Shown here piece by piece: positions 7,599-16,236 of a DNA stretch of 56,042 nt (position 1 is its first letter; the number at the start of each line of letters is the position of its first letter). The position numbers were made by a program, and so were the translations under genes. Source of the stretch: an uncultured bacterium (lineage in GTDB: Bacteria; Planctomycetota; UBA1135; GCA-002748355); assembly GCA_937858895.1 (NCBI GenBank), contig CALLZN010000063.1, positions 1-56,042 on the forward strand, read 5' to 3'. The notes under the pieces are model-generated. The model was not told the origin of the DNA. It ran no database searches and saw nothing but the letters and a program-made list of their open reading frames with translations.

Positions 7599-9566
7599 TC
7601 AGCGGCCGGCGCGCGATGCTGGTTTTTGCGCTGCGATGCCCAGGGTCACGATCGCCTCCCGGTCGACGCTGAGCGTCGCCTGCACGGCGCTGCGCACATC
7701 TTCGCGCAGCGAATCCGAAGACAGCACGCTGAGCGCACGGGCGCCGCTCGAGGATGCCATTGTCCGAAAGGTCCAGACGCCAGGCTCGATGTCGACGAAG
7801 AGCGCGTGGCCCCGCCCGTCGGTCGTCGCGTAGCGCTCCACGGCTGTCGCCGTGCCTTCGCGCAAGACCGCGGCGATCGACACGTTGGGAGCGATCCGCC
7901 CTTCGGTATCGAAGACCCGCACTGTGGCGCGGGCCCCACGGCGCAACACACACTTCTGACTCCGCGACTGCGCGCCACCGATGCGGAGCTGCGCCGTCAC
8001 GAAGCCGGGCTTCACGACATCGACGCTGCACTCCGTGTCGAACCACGCGCGCAAGGTTGCTCGGCCCGACGCATCCGTCTCGGCCACGCCCAGCAGGACA
8101 GCCTGTTCGAAGGGCGTCCTGCCGCCAACGCGCGCGGCATTGACGCTCCGCCCGGCCTCATCGAGGACGCGAAGATCGAAGCTCACGGGTTCAGGGACCA
8201 CCAGGTGAAAGGGAGCGGCAGGCGGCGCTAACTTGGCTTCGAAGACGACCGAACTCACGCCCGGCGCGCCGGCGACACGATGGGGCAACTGGGGTCCGCA
8301 ATGGACTTCGACCTGACCCGCGGGCACGCCCTCGCATGTGAAGAGACCCTGTCCGTCGCTGTGCACCGTGGTCCGCCAAGGATCCATCAGAGTGGCGCCG
8401 CCACCGAGCTCGATCTGACAGTTTCCAGTCTCGAAGGTGACTGGCACATCGGCGAGCGGCTCACCCTCGGCGTTGGTCACGCGTCCGGTAAGTCTCGCCT
8501 GTCGAACTAGGCTGACATTCAGTATTTTCACACCGTAGTACAAGTTCACATGCAGCGTCGCGAAACCGCGCGCTTCGACGGTCAAGCGCGTCGAGTCATC
8601 GGCGGCGACATCGACCACGAAGACGCCTGGCGCTTCGGCCGGCAGGTCGCGGCAGAGGACAGCCGGCAGGTTTTGGTAACGCACGCGTGCAGTTTCGACG
8701 CTCTGCCCGCTCTCGTCGGTCACATGGATACGGCAGGCACGCGCGCGACGAAGGCTCAGCAGGGTCGGCAGCGCCTTGGCCGCGGCATCGACTTGCAGCG
8801 GCTCGAAGCCATCGGCCTTGGCGATGAAGCGCAGGGGCGGCGACGCGAGACCTCGTAGCTCGAAGCGACCATCGGCTTCGGTCCTCGCGACAACGACGTC
8901 TTGCCACTCCGTGCCCACGAAGGCACAGCACGCGGCCCCATCGATTCCCCGCGAAGTCTCGTCGACGATGCGCCCCACGAAGGTCCCGGCCTCGCGACAC
9001 AACAAGTCGCCAGCATCGACGCCATGCTGGCCGCCATCGAAGCGACACGCGTGAGCGACGAAAACATGGCTCTGGCCCTGGAGCCACAGCACGAGCGAAG
9101 CGCTCGCCGGCAATGGCATGCGGAAGACCCCAGCAGCGTCGCTCTCGACCACGATGTCTTCGCGTCTTGGAACGCCAGGCGCACGGTAGGTCCCCGCGGC
9201 CTCGACGCAGCCCGAGACGCGTAAGCCTGGCAGCGCGAGCCCGCGCTCATCGACGAGCCTGCCGCGTATTTCGGCGCTGGCGCTTACCTCGCGCGGTGCG
9301 AGCGCCTCAGTGGCATCGCGAGCCATGTGAGGTCCGGCGCTGTCGACCTCGAGCGCTGCTGCACGCTCGGGCATTTCGACGTTCGAGGTCAACGCAGGCT
9401 GTCCTTGCGCTAACTCACGCGCGCCGAACCCCAGGCCGAAGCCGCGCCCAAAGACCAAGTAGAGCACCAAGCACGCAACCGCCGCGCAGACGACAACGAC
9501 GATCGCTGCCGTCCTCGACACCGCTGACTGCTGGCGTGACTGCTGCCGTGACTGCTGGCGGCCCAT
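7599..9566 (-). CDS. membrane-anchored protein with several carboxypeptidase-regulatory-like (Ig-like) domains
   Basis: About 655 residues from ATG 9566. The frame is open to 9632, but that start would overlap the upstream gene, which ends at 9604. A Gln/Ser/Arg-rich N-terminus (QQSRQQSRQQS, encoded by 12-base repeats) precedes one hydrophobic anchor (AAIVVVVCAAVACLVLYLVF). The rest is a series of beta-sandwich repeats of the CarboxypepD_reg/SpaA type, recognisable by motifs such as RGRLVDERGLALPG, VGRIVDETSRGIDGA and TGRVTNAEGEPLADV. Family knowledge: these domains are usually structural or adhesive parts of extracytoplasmic proteins. The domain array probably faces the periplasm. It follows the giant protein at 9604-13140 on the same strand and may share its transcript. 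Confidence 0.8.
   Translation of the reverse strand: MGRQQSRQQSRQQSAVSRTAAIVVVVCAAVACLVLYLVFGRGFGLGFGARELAQGQPALTSNVEMPERAAALEVDSAGPHMARDATEALAPREVSASAEIRGRLVDERGLALPGLRVSGCVEAAGTYRAPGVPRREDIVVESDAAGVFRMPLPASASLVLWLQGQSHVFVAHACRFDGGQHGVDAGDLLCREAGTFVGRIVDETSRGIDGAACCAFVGTEWQDVVVARTEADGRFELRGLASPPLRFIAKADGFEPLQVDAAAKALPTLLSLRRARACRIHVTDESGQSVETARVRYQNLPAVLCRDLPAEAPGVFVVDVAADDSTRLTVEARGFATLHVNLYYGVKILNVSLVRQARLTGRVTNAEGEPLADVPVTFETGNCQIELGGGATLMDPWRTTVHSDGQGLFTCEGVPAGQVEVHCGPQLPHRVAGAPGVSSVVFEAKLAPPAAPFHLVVPEPVSFDLRVLDEAGRSVNAARVGGRTPFEQAVLLGVAETDASGRATLRAWFDTECSVDVVKPGFVTAQLRIGGAQSRSQKCVLRRGARATVRVFDTEGRIAPNVSIAAVLREGTATAVERYATTDGRGHALFVDIEPGVWTFRTMASSSGARALSVLSSDSLREDVRSAVQATLSVDREAIVTLGIAAQKPASRAGR
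9525..9561. repeat. 12-base tandem repeat coding QQSR units
   Basis: Three near-identical 12-base units (core TGACTGCTGGCG / TGACTGCTGCCG) lie in the 5' end of the carboxypeptidase-regulatory-like gene and encode QQSR/QQSR/QQSA. Unit number could vary by slippage without breaking the frame. Confidence 0.7.
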
Positions 9567-9603
9567 GCGAAGCACGATAGCAGTTCGACCCGCGCCTTGC
9601 GCC

Positions 9604-12600
9604 TTACGCAGGCACCGGCGGCGCAGGCGCATGCCCGTCGTAGAGCCCGAGTCGCGCGATCACGTCCTCGTGCAGTTCGAGGTCCTGCATGATCAAAGCA
9701 AGGATGGCCTGCAGCGTCTCGAGCCGGCCGAGGAAGAGCTCGGCGCGCTCGACGTAGCGCGCGGCAATCTCGAGCGCGAGCGAGCTCGGTCGCTTGGTGC
9801 CGGCTTCCGCGAAGGCTTGGCAGACCACGTCGAGGTCGCCGCTCCGGGCACGAGCAGCGCGCTTCAAGTAGCGCAGCTCGCGCGGCGAGATCGTGCCGAG
9901 CCAGGCGCGCATGGCCGCGAAGCCACGCTCGACCTGGATCCTCGTCGGCCGCCCGTTCGGTGAAGCCGGCACTCCTCCCGACGGCGCATCGCGCCCCTCC
10001 GAGGCGGCGGCGAGCCAGGCGCGGGCGCGCTCCTCGGCTGCCGCGAGGCGCGCGATTCCGCCTTCGTCCATCGCAAAGGCGCAAGCGAGGCGCCGTCGCG
10101 CCCGCGGCTCGGCGCCACCGATGCGCTCGAGGAAGTGCGGCAAGTAGAGCAAGCGCGCCCGCACCGCAGCGCGCGACGCGCGCACGCGCTCGACCTCGCG
10201 CGGCGTCGGCTCCGCGCGACTCAAGTCGTGCTCCCAAGCGCCGCGCTCGCTGCGCTCGCCGCCATCCTCGTTGAGCCCCAGGTACTCGGGATCGACGCGC
10301 GCCGCGAGCTCGACCGCCGAGATCAGCAGGGGCTTCTTCAGTCGACGCAGCTTGCGGCGAGCAACCGAGAAGGGCGCGTCGTGATCGATCGTCTCGCGCC
10401 CATGCACCTTCGGATCGATGATCGCGCGCGCGCTGCGAAATACGAGCCGGAAGAGCACCCAAGTCAAGCGCAGCCAAGCTGCCAAGATCCGGAACGGCAG
10501 GATGAAGATGCGCCCGCGCCCGACGCGCGACTCGTACCAATCAAGGGGATTGAAGCTCCGCTCCTTCTCGGGCAGACGATGCAGCGAGCGCGTGCCGAAG
10601 ATCTCACGCACGAGCAGCGCTCGGTCCAAGACAAGGCGCTGCTCGACCTCGGGCCCATAGCGCGCTCGCACCTCCTCGACCCAGCGCGGGTTGGGATCCA
10701 AGAAGTGCAGCGCGTGGAAGAAGCTGTCCTGGAAGGGCCGACCGCGCTTCGCTTCGGCCGGCAACTCGCTGCCGCCGCGCACGAGCAGGCCATGCCGTTC
10801 TCGCAGCGAGCTGCTCGCGCTCGCGAAGTCGGCGCTCGGTAAGAGATGCAAGTTGTAGGTCGAGCACAGCGTGGCGACGCGCACGGCTACCGCGTGCGTG
10901 ACGAGGTCGAACCAGAGGAAGGGCCCCGAGAAGACGCCGCCCTTCTCGAGGTCGAGGCGCGCGATACGACGCTCTTCACGAGGCGAGATGCGCAGGTGCT
11001 CGTGGCGCAGACTCCAAAGGTCGGGATGCGAGAGGTACTGCTCCGCGAGCTTCGTGTCGGTCCGATGCAAGGGCGCGCCGTCTTGGAAGTCGAGCAGGAT
11101 GAGCGCGAGGCGACGCGCGCGGCCCGAGACGTTCTTCTTCGAGCTGCGACCGCGCAGCTCGTCCATCGCGGCGGTGAGCTCGAGCAAGAAGGGCACCTTC
11201 GCACGCAAGTCGACCGCGCCGAGCCGCTCGACGACGGCGTTGCGGTCGTCCTCTTCACGCGCACGGCGCACGAGTTCGAGCAAGTTCAAGAAGCGCGCCT
11301 CCGAGAAGCGCAGCAGACGCTCCGACGCCTCGCCGGCGACGCGCTTCAGCCAACGCGCGATGAGGAGGAGCACGAGGCAGATCCCCCCCAAAACCAAGAG
11401 CGGCGTGGCCACGAAGCGATCCAGAAAGCGAATCAAGCCCTCGTTGCGCCACGACGGCAGCGCTTCGAAGAAGAGCTTGACGATCACGAAGAAGCCGCCG
11501 AACAGCAACAGCCGAACGGCCGGCCGCTGCGTCGACTTCATCAGCGCCGTCGCAAGGCGGTCGACGACCAAGGTCGGCGTCAAGACACCGGCGAGGTCAG
11601 CCCAACCCGTGACGAAGGACAGCGCCGACCGCGCGTAGTCGCCGAGCTTGCGCGCGGCGTGCGCAACGCGGTCCGCGGCCGTCGCACCACGCGCGGCCCG
11701 CACGATGCCGCCAACGAAGGGCGCGTGACGAATGAGCGGCAGGTCCATGGCGCGCAGCAAGCGGCCGAGTCCCAAGATCGACTCTTGCGGCAAAACGCGT
11801 TCGACGTCGGACGCCTCGACATCCTCGAGGGCAGCGACGATGTCCTCGGCGCGATCGACACGACGACTCATGGCCGCGCTGCGCACGCGCGGCCGCTCTT
11901 CGGGCACGAAGTCGACGTGGTCGGGCGAGCAGTACTTGTCGACGTTGTGGCCCAGGGTCCCGACGAGTTCGACGGCACGCTCGCGCTGCATCGCCGGGTC
12001 GAGGCGCGCGAACTCGGACGGGACCTCGTGGATCAAGCCCTCGTCCCGAAATGAACGCTCGACGACATCGCTCGCGGCGTCGCTGTCGGGCTCGAAGAGC
12101 AGGATGCTGCGATTGAGGAAGGGCGCCAAGCCCTGGACGAGACGGTCCATGCCACGCGCCCAAAAGACAACGAGCCGGATCGTCGCCAAGAAGGGCTCCA
12201 TGAAGCGCAGGTAGCGCGCATAGATCGGCACGCGCAGGAGGCGCAGGAGGCTGACCCAAGCCGAGCCACTGGTCTCGGGAAGCGATTGGATCGGCGCGGA
12301 GAGCAGCGCGAGCGGCAGGGCCGGCAGGAAGTCCGTGAAGAAGTGCCGCCGGAACCAGCGCGCCTTGTGGTCGACGAACCACATGCGCACCGCGAACTCC
12401 CAGAGGAAGGCCAAGCAGAGCGCTGAGTCGATCATCAAGAGCTTCGGCAACAAGCTCGAGCTGTGGTCGAGGTTCATCTCCCAGATCAAGAGTCCGAGCA
12501 GGACGACCAGGCACCAGAACGTGAAGCGCGTGAAGATCGCAAAGGCGCGCCGACCGAAGGTCGCCTCCAAGCGCCTCGTGAGGTTCGCCTCGTCGACTTG

Positions 12601-13140
12601 GTCGCCGAGGCGCAGCGCGAGGCGCGAGAGTTCGCGGCGGCGCTGGTCGAAGACCTCGCGCTGCGCGCTACCCGCTTCGAGTTGGACGGCACGGACTTCG
12701 AGCCGGTCGCGAAGCGCGACGACGATGTCACGCTCGCGCTCGAGACTGTCGACACGCTGCACGAGGTCGAGGTCCTCTTGCTCGACGAGCAGCAGGAGAC
12801 CCGATTCGTTCGCGAGGCGTGCCGCGTCCTCGAGCTGGGCGTCGTCGAAGGCCTCGAGACAGACGCGCCTTCGCTCAGTCGCGCGCGCGCGCAAGTCGGG
12901 GTGCCAATCGGTGCGCGCCAGCAGCTGGAACTGATGGCTGCGCTCGTCGCTGCGCGACGCGTCGATGTGCGCGAGAACGGCTTCGTCCCAGCGGAAGCGC
13001 AGCGCCTCGAGCCGCAATCGATCGGCGCCGTCGAGGTGGTCGGGCAAGGTCTCGAAGGCCCAACGCACGAGAGTCGGGGGCCAGGCTTCCATGCCCGGCT
13101 CTTCGCCGCTCCCACCCTCCTCATCACCCAGCTCGGACAC
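9604..13140 (-). CDS. 1178-residue membrane protein with voltage-sensor-like four-helix region
   Basis: A cytoplasmic-looking acidic and helical N-terminal region (1-195) is followed by four helices that read like S1-S4 of a voltage-gated ion channel. S1 is at about 203-223. S2 at about 235-257 contains FLWEFAVRMW, with the E..R pair typical of S2. S3 at about 267-282 has a TDFLPALPLALL core like the D..P of S3. S4 at about 297-313 has Arg at regular spacing (LLRLLRVPIYARYLRF). No pore loop or selectivity filter follows. Two further helices lie near residues 550-610 (around LLLFGGFFVIVKLFF and LLVLGGICLVLLLIARW). The remaining 550 residues are Arg/Glu-rich and of unknown fold. No enzyme motif is recognised. 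The size and uninterrupted frame argue that it is a real gene. Confidence 0.75.
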   Translation of the reverse strand: MSELGDEEGGSGEEPGMEAWPPTLVRWAFETLPDHLDGADRLRLEALRFRWDEAVLAHIDASRSDERSHQFQLLARTDWHPDLRARATERRRVCLEAFDDAQLEDAARLANESGLLLLVEQEDLDLVQRVDSLERERDIVVALRDRLEVRAVQLEAGSAQREVFDQRRRELSRLALRLGDQVDEANLTRRLEATFGRRAFAIFTRFTFWCLVVLLGLLIWEMNLDHSSSLLPKLLMIDSALCLAFLWEFAVRMWFVDHKARWFRRHFFTDFLPALPLALLSAPIQSLPETSGSAWVSLLRLLRVPIYARYLRFMEPFLATIRLVVFWARGMDRLVQGLAPFLNRSILLFEPDSDAASDVVERSFRDEGLIHEVPSEFARLDPAMQRERAVELVGTLGHNVDKYCSPDHVDFVPEERPRVRSAAMSRRVDRAEDIVAALEDVEASDVERVLPQESILGLGRLLRAMDLPLIRHAPFVGGIVRAARGATAADRVAHAARKLGDYARSALSFVTGWADLAGVLTPTLVVDRLATALMKSTQRPAVRLLLFGGFFVIVKLFFEALPSWRNEGLIRFLDRFVATPLLVLGGICLVLLLIARWLKRVAGEASERLLRFSEARFLNLLELVRRAREEDDRNAVVERLGAVDLRAKVPFLLELTAAMDELRGRSSKKNVSGRARRLALILLDFQDGAPLHRTDTKLAEQYLSHPDLWSLRHEHLRISPREERRIARLDLEKGGVFSGPFLWFDLVTHAVAVRVATLCSTYNLHLLPSADFASASSSLRERHGLLVRGGSELPAEAKRGRPFQDSFFHALHFLDPNPRWVEEVRARYGPEVEQRLVLDRALLVREIFGTRSLHRLPEKERSFNPLDWYESRVGRGRIFILPFRILAAWLRLTWVLFRLVFRSARAIIDPKVHGRETIDHDAPFSVARRKLRRLKKPLLISAVELAARVDPEYLGLNEDGGERSERGAWEHDLSRAEPTPREVERVRASRAAVRARLLYLPHFLERIGGAEPRARRRLACAFAMDEGGIARLAAAEERARAWLAAASEGRDAPSGGVPASPNGRPTRIQVERGFAAMRAWLGTISPRELRYLKRAARARSGDLDVVCQAFAEAGTKRPSSLALEIAARYVERAELFLGRLETLQAILALIMQDLELHEDVIARLGLYDGHAPAPPVPA

Positions 13141-13169
13141 GCGAGGAGTCTACCGCGCGCGGGGCGGCT

Positions 13170-13514
13170 TCAGTCGTCTTTGCTGGCAGCACCGCTGGCA
13201 TCACCTAGGCGGTAGGGGCACTCGCTCGCCGTCGCGGTCTCGCTGCGCGACCAGACCGCGTCGGCCGTCCGCGCGACGTCGAGCGTCGTCGCTTCGTCGA
13301 CGCTCGTCGTGCGAGCCTCGCTCTCCGTCGCGTCGATCGTGTAGGTCCCACGGTCGATGCTCAGGGCCCGGTCGAAGGCCGAGCACATTTCGACTTGCCA
13401 GACTTGCGCCGCGTAGTCACTCGCGCGCATGCCGGCCTCGGATTCGGGCGTCCTCGCAGCGCCAGCGATGCACGCGAGAACAAAGACGACGAAAGCAAAG
13501 CGGATGGCATTCAT
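13170..13514 (-). CDS. small exported protein, function unknown
   Basis: 114 residues from ATG 13514, with GAGGT seven bases upstream and a signal peptide (MNAIRFAFVVFVLACIAGAA, cleavage near ARTPE). The frame is open further upstream but without a ribosome site. The mature part is Thr/Ser/Asp/Glu-rich with two Cys (VEMCSAF and SECPYRL) that could form a disulfide. No family is recognised. It sits 29 bases upstream of the giant membrane protein on the same strand, so the two may be co-transcribed. Confidence 0.65.
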   Translation of the reverse strand: MNAIRFAFVVFVLACIAGAARTPESEAGMRASDYAAQVWQVEMCSAFDRALSIDRGTYTIDATESEARTTSVDEATTLDVARTADAVWSRSETATASECPYRLGDASGAASKDD

Positions 13515-13650
13515 GGGGAGTACCTCGTGGTGGAGCGGGGTCTCGGGTCGGGTTCGAGGGGGAACGCCGGGTCGCGTTCCCTTCCGACGAAGCCTACTCC
13601 ACACCTCGGCCCGCGGCTGGAGGCGCGGCCAAAAAGCCATGAAAGACAAG

Positions 13651-13678
13651 AAGCCCGAGCCATCGCTGGCACGGGCTT
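13651..13678 (-). terminator. hairpin downstream of tRNA-Thr
   Basis: On the minus strand the hairpin reads AAGCCCG-T-GCCA, loop GCGA, TGGC-T-CGGGCTT, broken by one T-T mismatch. It starts five bases after the tRNA CCA end, and T-rich sequence follows (CTTGTCTTTC, then GGCTTTTTGG). It is a likely terminator or 3' processing signal for the tRNA transcript. Confidence 0.65.
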
Positions 13679-13682
13679 CACG

Positions 13683-13757
<75 letters not shown>

Positions 13758-13833
13758 ACACTCGACGGCTCTCGCTGCGGACCGGGCCGGCGAGACCGAA
13801 GGCGGGGAAGGCTAGCGACGCCGCCCCCACCGT

Positions 13834-15093
13834 TCAACAGATTGGCGCAGCGCTCCCGGTCTTGGCAGCTCCGTGCGCGCGCGCCGCCAAATAGAGCTGC
13901 AAGAGCAGGTCGGTTGCCGCCCGCTCGCGCACCTCGTTGCGGCCGCAGTCGCCGTAGCGTCGGGACCACGCGACCGTGGCGTTCGTGCCGCAGGAGACCG
14001 CAAAGTGAACGAGGCCTACGGGCTTGTCGGGGCTCCCGCCACCCGGGCCGGCGATGCCGCTGATCGCTCCTCGCAGCTGGGCGCTGCTGCGCTCAGCAAG
14101 CCCCGCGACCATGGCGCGGACGCAGGCCTCCGAAACGGCTCCGTCGCTCTCGAGGACGCTCGAGGGCACGCCGAGGAGGCGCTGCTTGGCCTCGTTCGAA
14201 TACGTGACGTAGGACTCGCCGAGAACCAGGGAGGCGCCAGGAACGCTCGTCACGCGCGCCGCGACGAGGCCGCCCGTGCAGGACTCGGCGAGGGTCAGCT
14301 CGAGGCCGTGCTCAGCCAGGGTCGCGACGAGCAGATCTTCGATGCCGCGGCTTCCGGCGCCGACGAACCAGGTCGCGCCAATGCTGCGCACGCGTTCGAG
14401 GGTTGCTGCGAGCAGCACGTCGTCACGCGCGCGGACCGTCACGGCGAGCAGGCTCCAGGAGGCCGTGATGCCGACGCGCACGTCCTCGCGCTCCTGCATC
14501 TCGGGGGCGAGCAAGTGGCCCAGCTGGCTCTCCGCGACGCCCGCGAAGAGCAGGGTGCGCTGCGGTAGCTCCGCGCCGCGGGTGACGAGCGGCAGAATGT
14601 GGTCCTCGAACATGCGACGCGCCTCGGATGGCACGCCAGGGATGGCCGCGATGTGCTTCTTGGGCGCGACTTCGGCGACGAAGCCGGGTGCGGTCCCGAC
14701 CGGATTTGGCAAGCGCTGTGCGCCGCGCGGCAGCAGGGCCTGCACGCGATTGGCTGGTCTCGGCGCGGGTCGACCGATGACTTCGACGCGCGCACAGATC
14801 TCCCCCCATGTCACGCCGTCATCGATGAGGTCCACGCCGAGGAAGCGCGCAACGGCCTCGCGGGTGCGGTCATCCTCTGTTGGACCGATGCCGCCGGAGA
14901 TGAGGACGAAGTCGGCGAGGCCCACGAGCTCCGTCAGGGCGGCGACGATGTCGCTGAGGCCATCGCCGACCGTCGTGCTGCGCCGCAGGTCGACGCCGTG
15001 TTCGCGAAAGAGCGCCGCGAAGCAATGGCCGTTGCTGTCCCGGACGCGGCCATCGAGGAGTTCGTCACCAACGAGAAGCAGCGCCGTCTTCAT
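13834..15093 (-). CDS. cinA: CinA family protein (nicotinamide-nucleotide amidase type)
   Basis: 419 residues with the two-domain CinA layout. The N-terminal MoaB/MogA-like part (about 1-170) carries LLLVGDELLDGRVRDSN, SGGIGPTEDDRTREAVA and GTAPGF. The C-terminal amidase domain (about 255-410) carries LAESCTGGLVAARVT, SYVTYSNEAK and GIAGPGGGSPDKPVG. The C-terminal domain deamidates nicotinamide mononucleotide in pyridine-nucleotide recycling, and the N-terminal domain in full-length CinA hydrolyses ADP-ribose-type substrates; both are family knowledge. It starts 5 bases after the tatC stop on the same strand, so the two probably share a transcript. Confidence 0.93.
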   Translation of the reverse strand: MKTALLLVGDELLDGRVRDSNGHCFAALFREHGVDLRRSTTVGDGLSDIVAALTELVGLADFVLISGGIGPTEDDRTREAVARFLGVDLIDDGVTWGEICARVEVIGRPAPRPANRVQALLPRGAQRLPNPVGTAPGFVAEVAPKKHIAAIPGVPSEARRMFEDHILPLVTRGAELPQRTLLFAGVAESQLGHLLAPEMQEREDVRVGITASWSLLAVTVRARDDVLLAATLERVRSIGATWFVGAGSRGIEDLLVATLAEHGLELTLAESCTGGLVAARVTSVPGASLVLGESYVTYSNEAKQRLLGVPSSVLESDGAVSEACVRAMVAGLAERSSAQLRGAISGIAGPGGGSPDKPVGLVHFAVSCGTNATVAWSRRYGDCGRNEVRERAATDLLLQLYLAARAHGAAKTGSAAPIC

Positions 15094-15098
15094 GGCCC

Positions 15099-16118
15099 TC
15101 AGGTGCTGCTTCCTTCTTTGGCAGCGAGGCGTTCGACGCGGCCACGATAGACGACCTTCGACACGAAGTAGCCCACGATGTAGAGCGCGATCAGGGGCAC
15201 GGCCATCATGACCTGGGTGAAGGGGTCGGGTGGCGTGAGCAAGGCGCCGACGACGAACATCGCGAGGATGACGTGGCGCCAGTACTTGGCGTAGAGCGCC
15301 GGCGTCGTGATGCCCACGCGCGTCAGCGCGACCATCACGACCGGCAACTGGAAGACGAGGCCGAGCGCGATCGTCAGTAGGAACAAGAACTGAAAGTAGT
15401 CACGGATCGTCAACATCGTGTCCGAATCCGAGAGGCCCACGAGGAAGAAGAGGGCGTAGGGCACGAGCACGAAGAAGCCGAAGAGCATGCCGCCGACGAA
15501 CAAGCCGATCGACGCCGGCAGATAACTCATGACCGCGCGTCGTTCATTCTTGTAGAGGCCGGCCGCGACGAAGCGCCAGATCTGATGCAAGACGATGGGC
15601 GACGCGACGGCGAAGCCGCAGAGCGCCGCCGCGATCATGAAGGTCAAGAAGTCCTGCAGCGGCGTGATCGAGATGAGACCTGGACGCAGCTTGAACCCGA
15701 AGCGCTGCAAGGCCGACGGCACATCGATGGCGCCTCTCTCGACACTCTTCCAGTCCCAAGCCCGGATCGCTTCGCGATGCTTGGCGATGATGTCGATGTC
15801 GTCGCGATACGACTGCGCGAAGCGCTCTTGGACCGGCAGGACATCGACCTCGAAGCTCTCTTCCCACCAGGCGTCGAAGCGCTTCTGCCACATGCCCTTG
15901 TAGGGCGTCGTGACGAAGGACATGACCGCGTCCTTCTGGAGCAAGAAGAAGCCCATGACGACGACGATGGCCAGCAAGCTGATCAAGAGTCGACGGCGCA
16001 GCTCATCGAGGTGCTCGCCGAAGGTCATCGAGACCATGTCTTCGCCGTCGGCCTTTCGCTCGCCCGGCTCCGCGCTCGAGGGGTCGCTCTTACCCGTGCT
16101 CTCCGTCGTCGTGCTCAT
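15099..16118 (-). CDS. tatC: Sec-independent protein translocase TatC
   Basis: 339 residues with six membrane helices and the TatC signatures: FGEHLDELRRRLL before helix 1 (twin-arginine signal binding), PLQDFLTFM at helix 2, LYKNERR with the conserved Glu in the cytoplasmic loop, and LTPPDPFTQ before the last helices. It is the core receptor of the Tat pathway for folded proteins in the inner membrane. The first periplasmic loop (about residues 63-145) is much longer than in E. coli TatC (total 258 residues) and rich in charged residues. No tatA/tatB gene lies next to it. It is followed directly by cinA. Confidence 0.95.
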   Translation of the reverse strand: MSTTTESTGKSDPSSAEPGERKADGEDMVSMTFGEHLDELRRRLLISLLAIVVVMGFFLLQKDAVMSFVTTPYKGMWQKRFDAWWEESFEVDVLPVQERFAQSYRDDIDIIAKHREAIRAWDWKSVERGAIDVPSALQRFGFKLRPGLISITPLQDFLTFMIAAALCGFAVASPIVLHQIWRFVAAGLYKNERRAVMSYLPASIGLFVGGMLFGFFVLVPYALFFLVGLSDSDTMLTIRDYFQFLFLLTIALGLVFQLPVVMVALTRVGITTPALYAKYWRHVILAMFVVGALLTPPDPFTQVMMAVPLIALYIVGYFVSKVVYRGRVERLAAKEGSST

Positions 16119-16158
16119 GAAGGTCGAAGATCCTAGCCCGAACTATGCATGAACACAG

Positions 16159-16204
16159 AAGCGAGCAGAGGGAAGGCGACGAAACGCCTTCCCTCTGCTC
16201 GCTT
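16159..16204 (-). terminator. perfect 20-bp hairpin
   Basis: Two 20-base arms (16159-16178 and 16185-16204) are exact reverse complements around a 6-base loop (ACGAAA on the plus strand). It lies between the stop of the coiled-coil gene (16237) and the start of tatC (16118), so it probably terminates or processes the upstream transcript. There is no strong U-tract after it. Confidence 0.6.
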
Positions 16205-16236
16205 GGTTTCCAACCCGCCGGTCGTGCCGGGCGTGA

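Noticed and set aside
10846..12054. A 402-codon open frame antisense to the giant membrane protein
   Set aside because: Charged, low-complexity product without hydrophobic core. The opposite strand has a 1178-codon frame with clear membrane helices.
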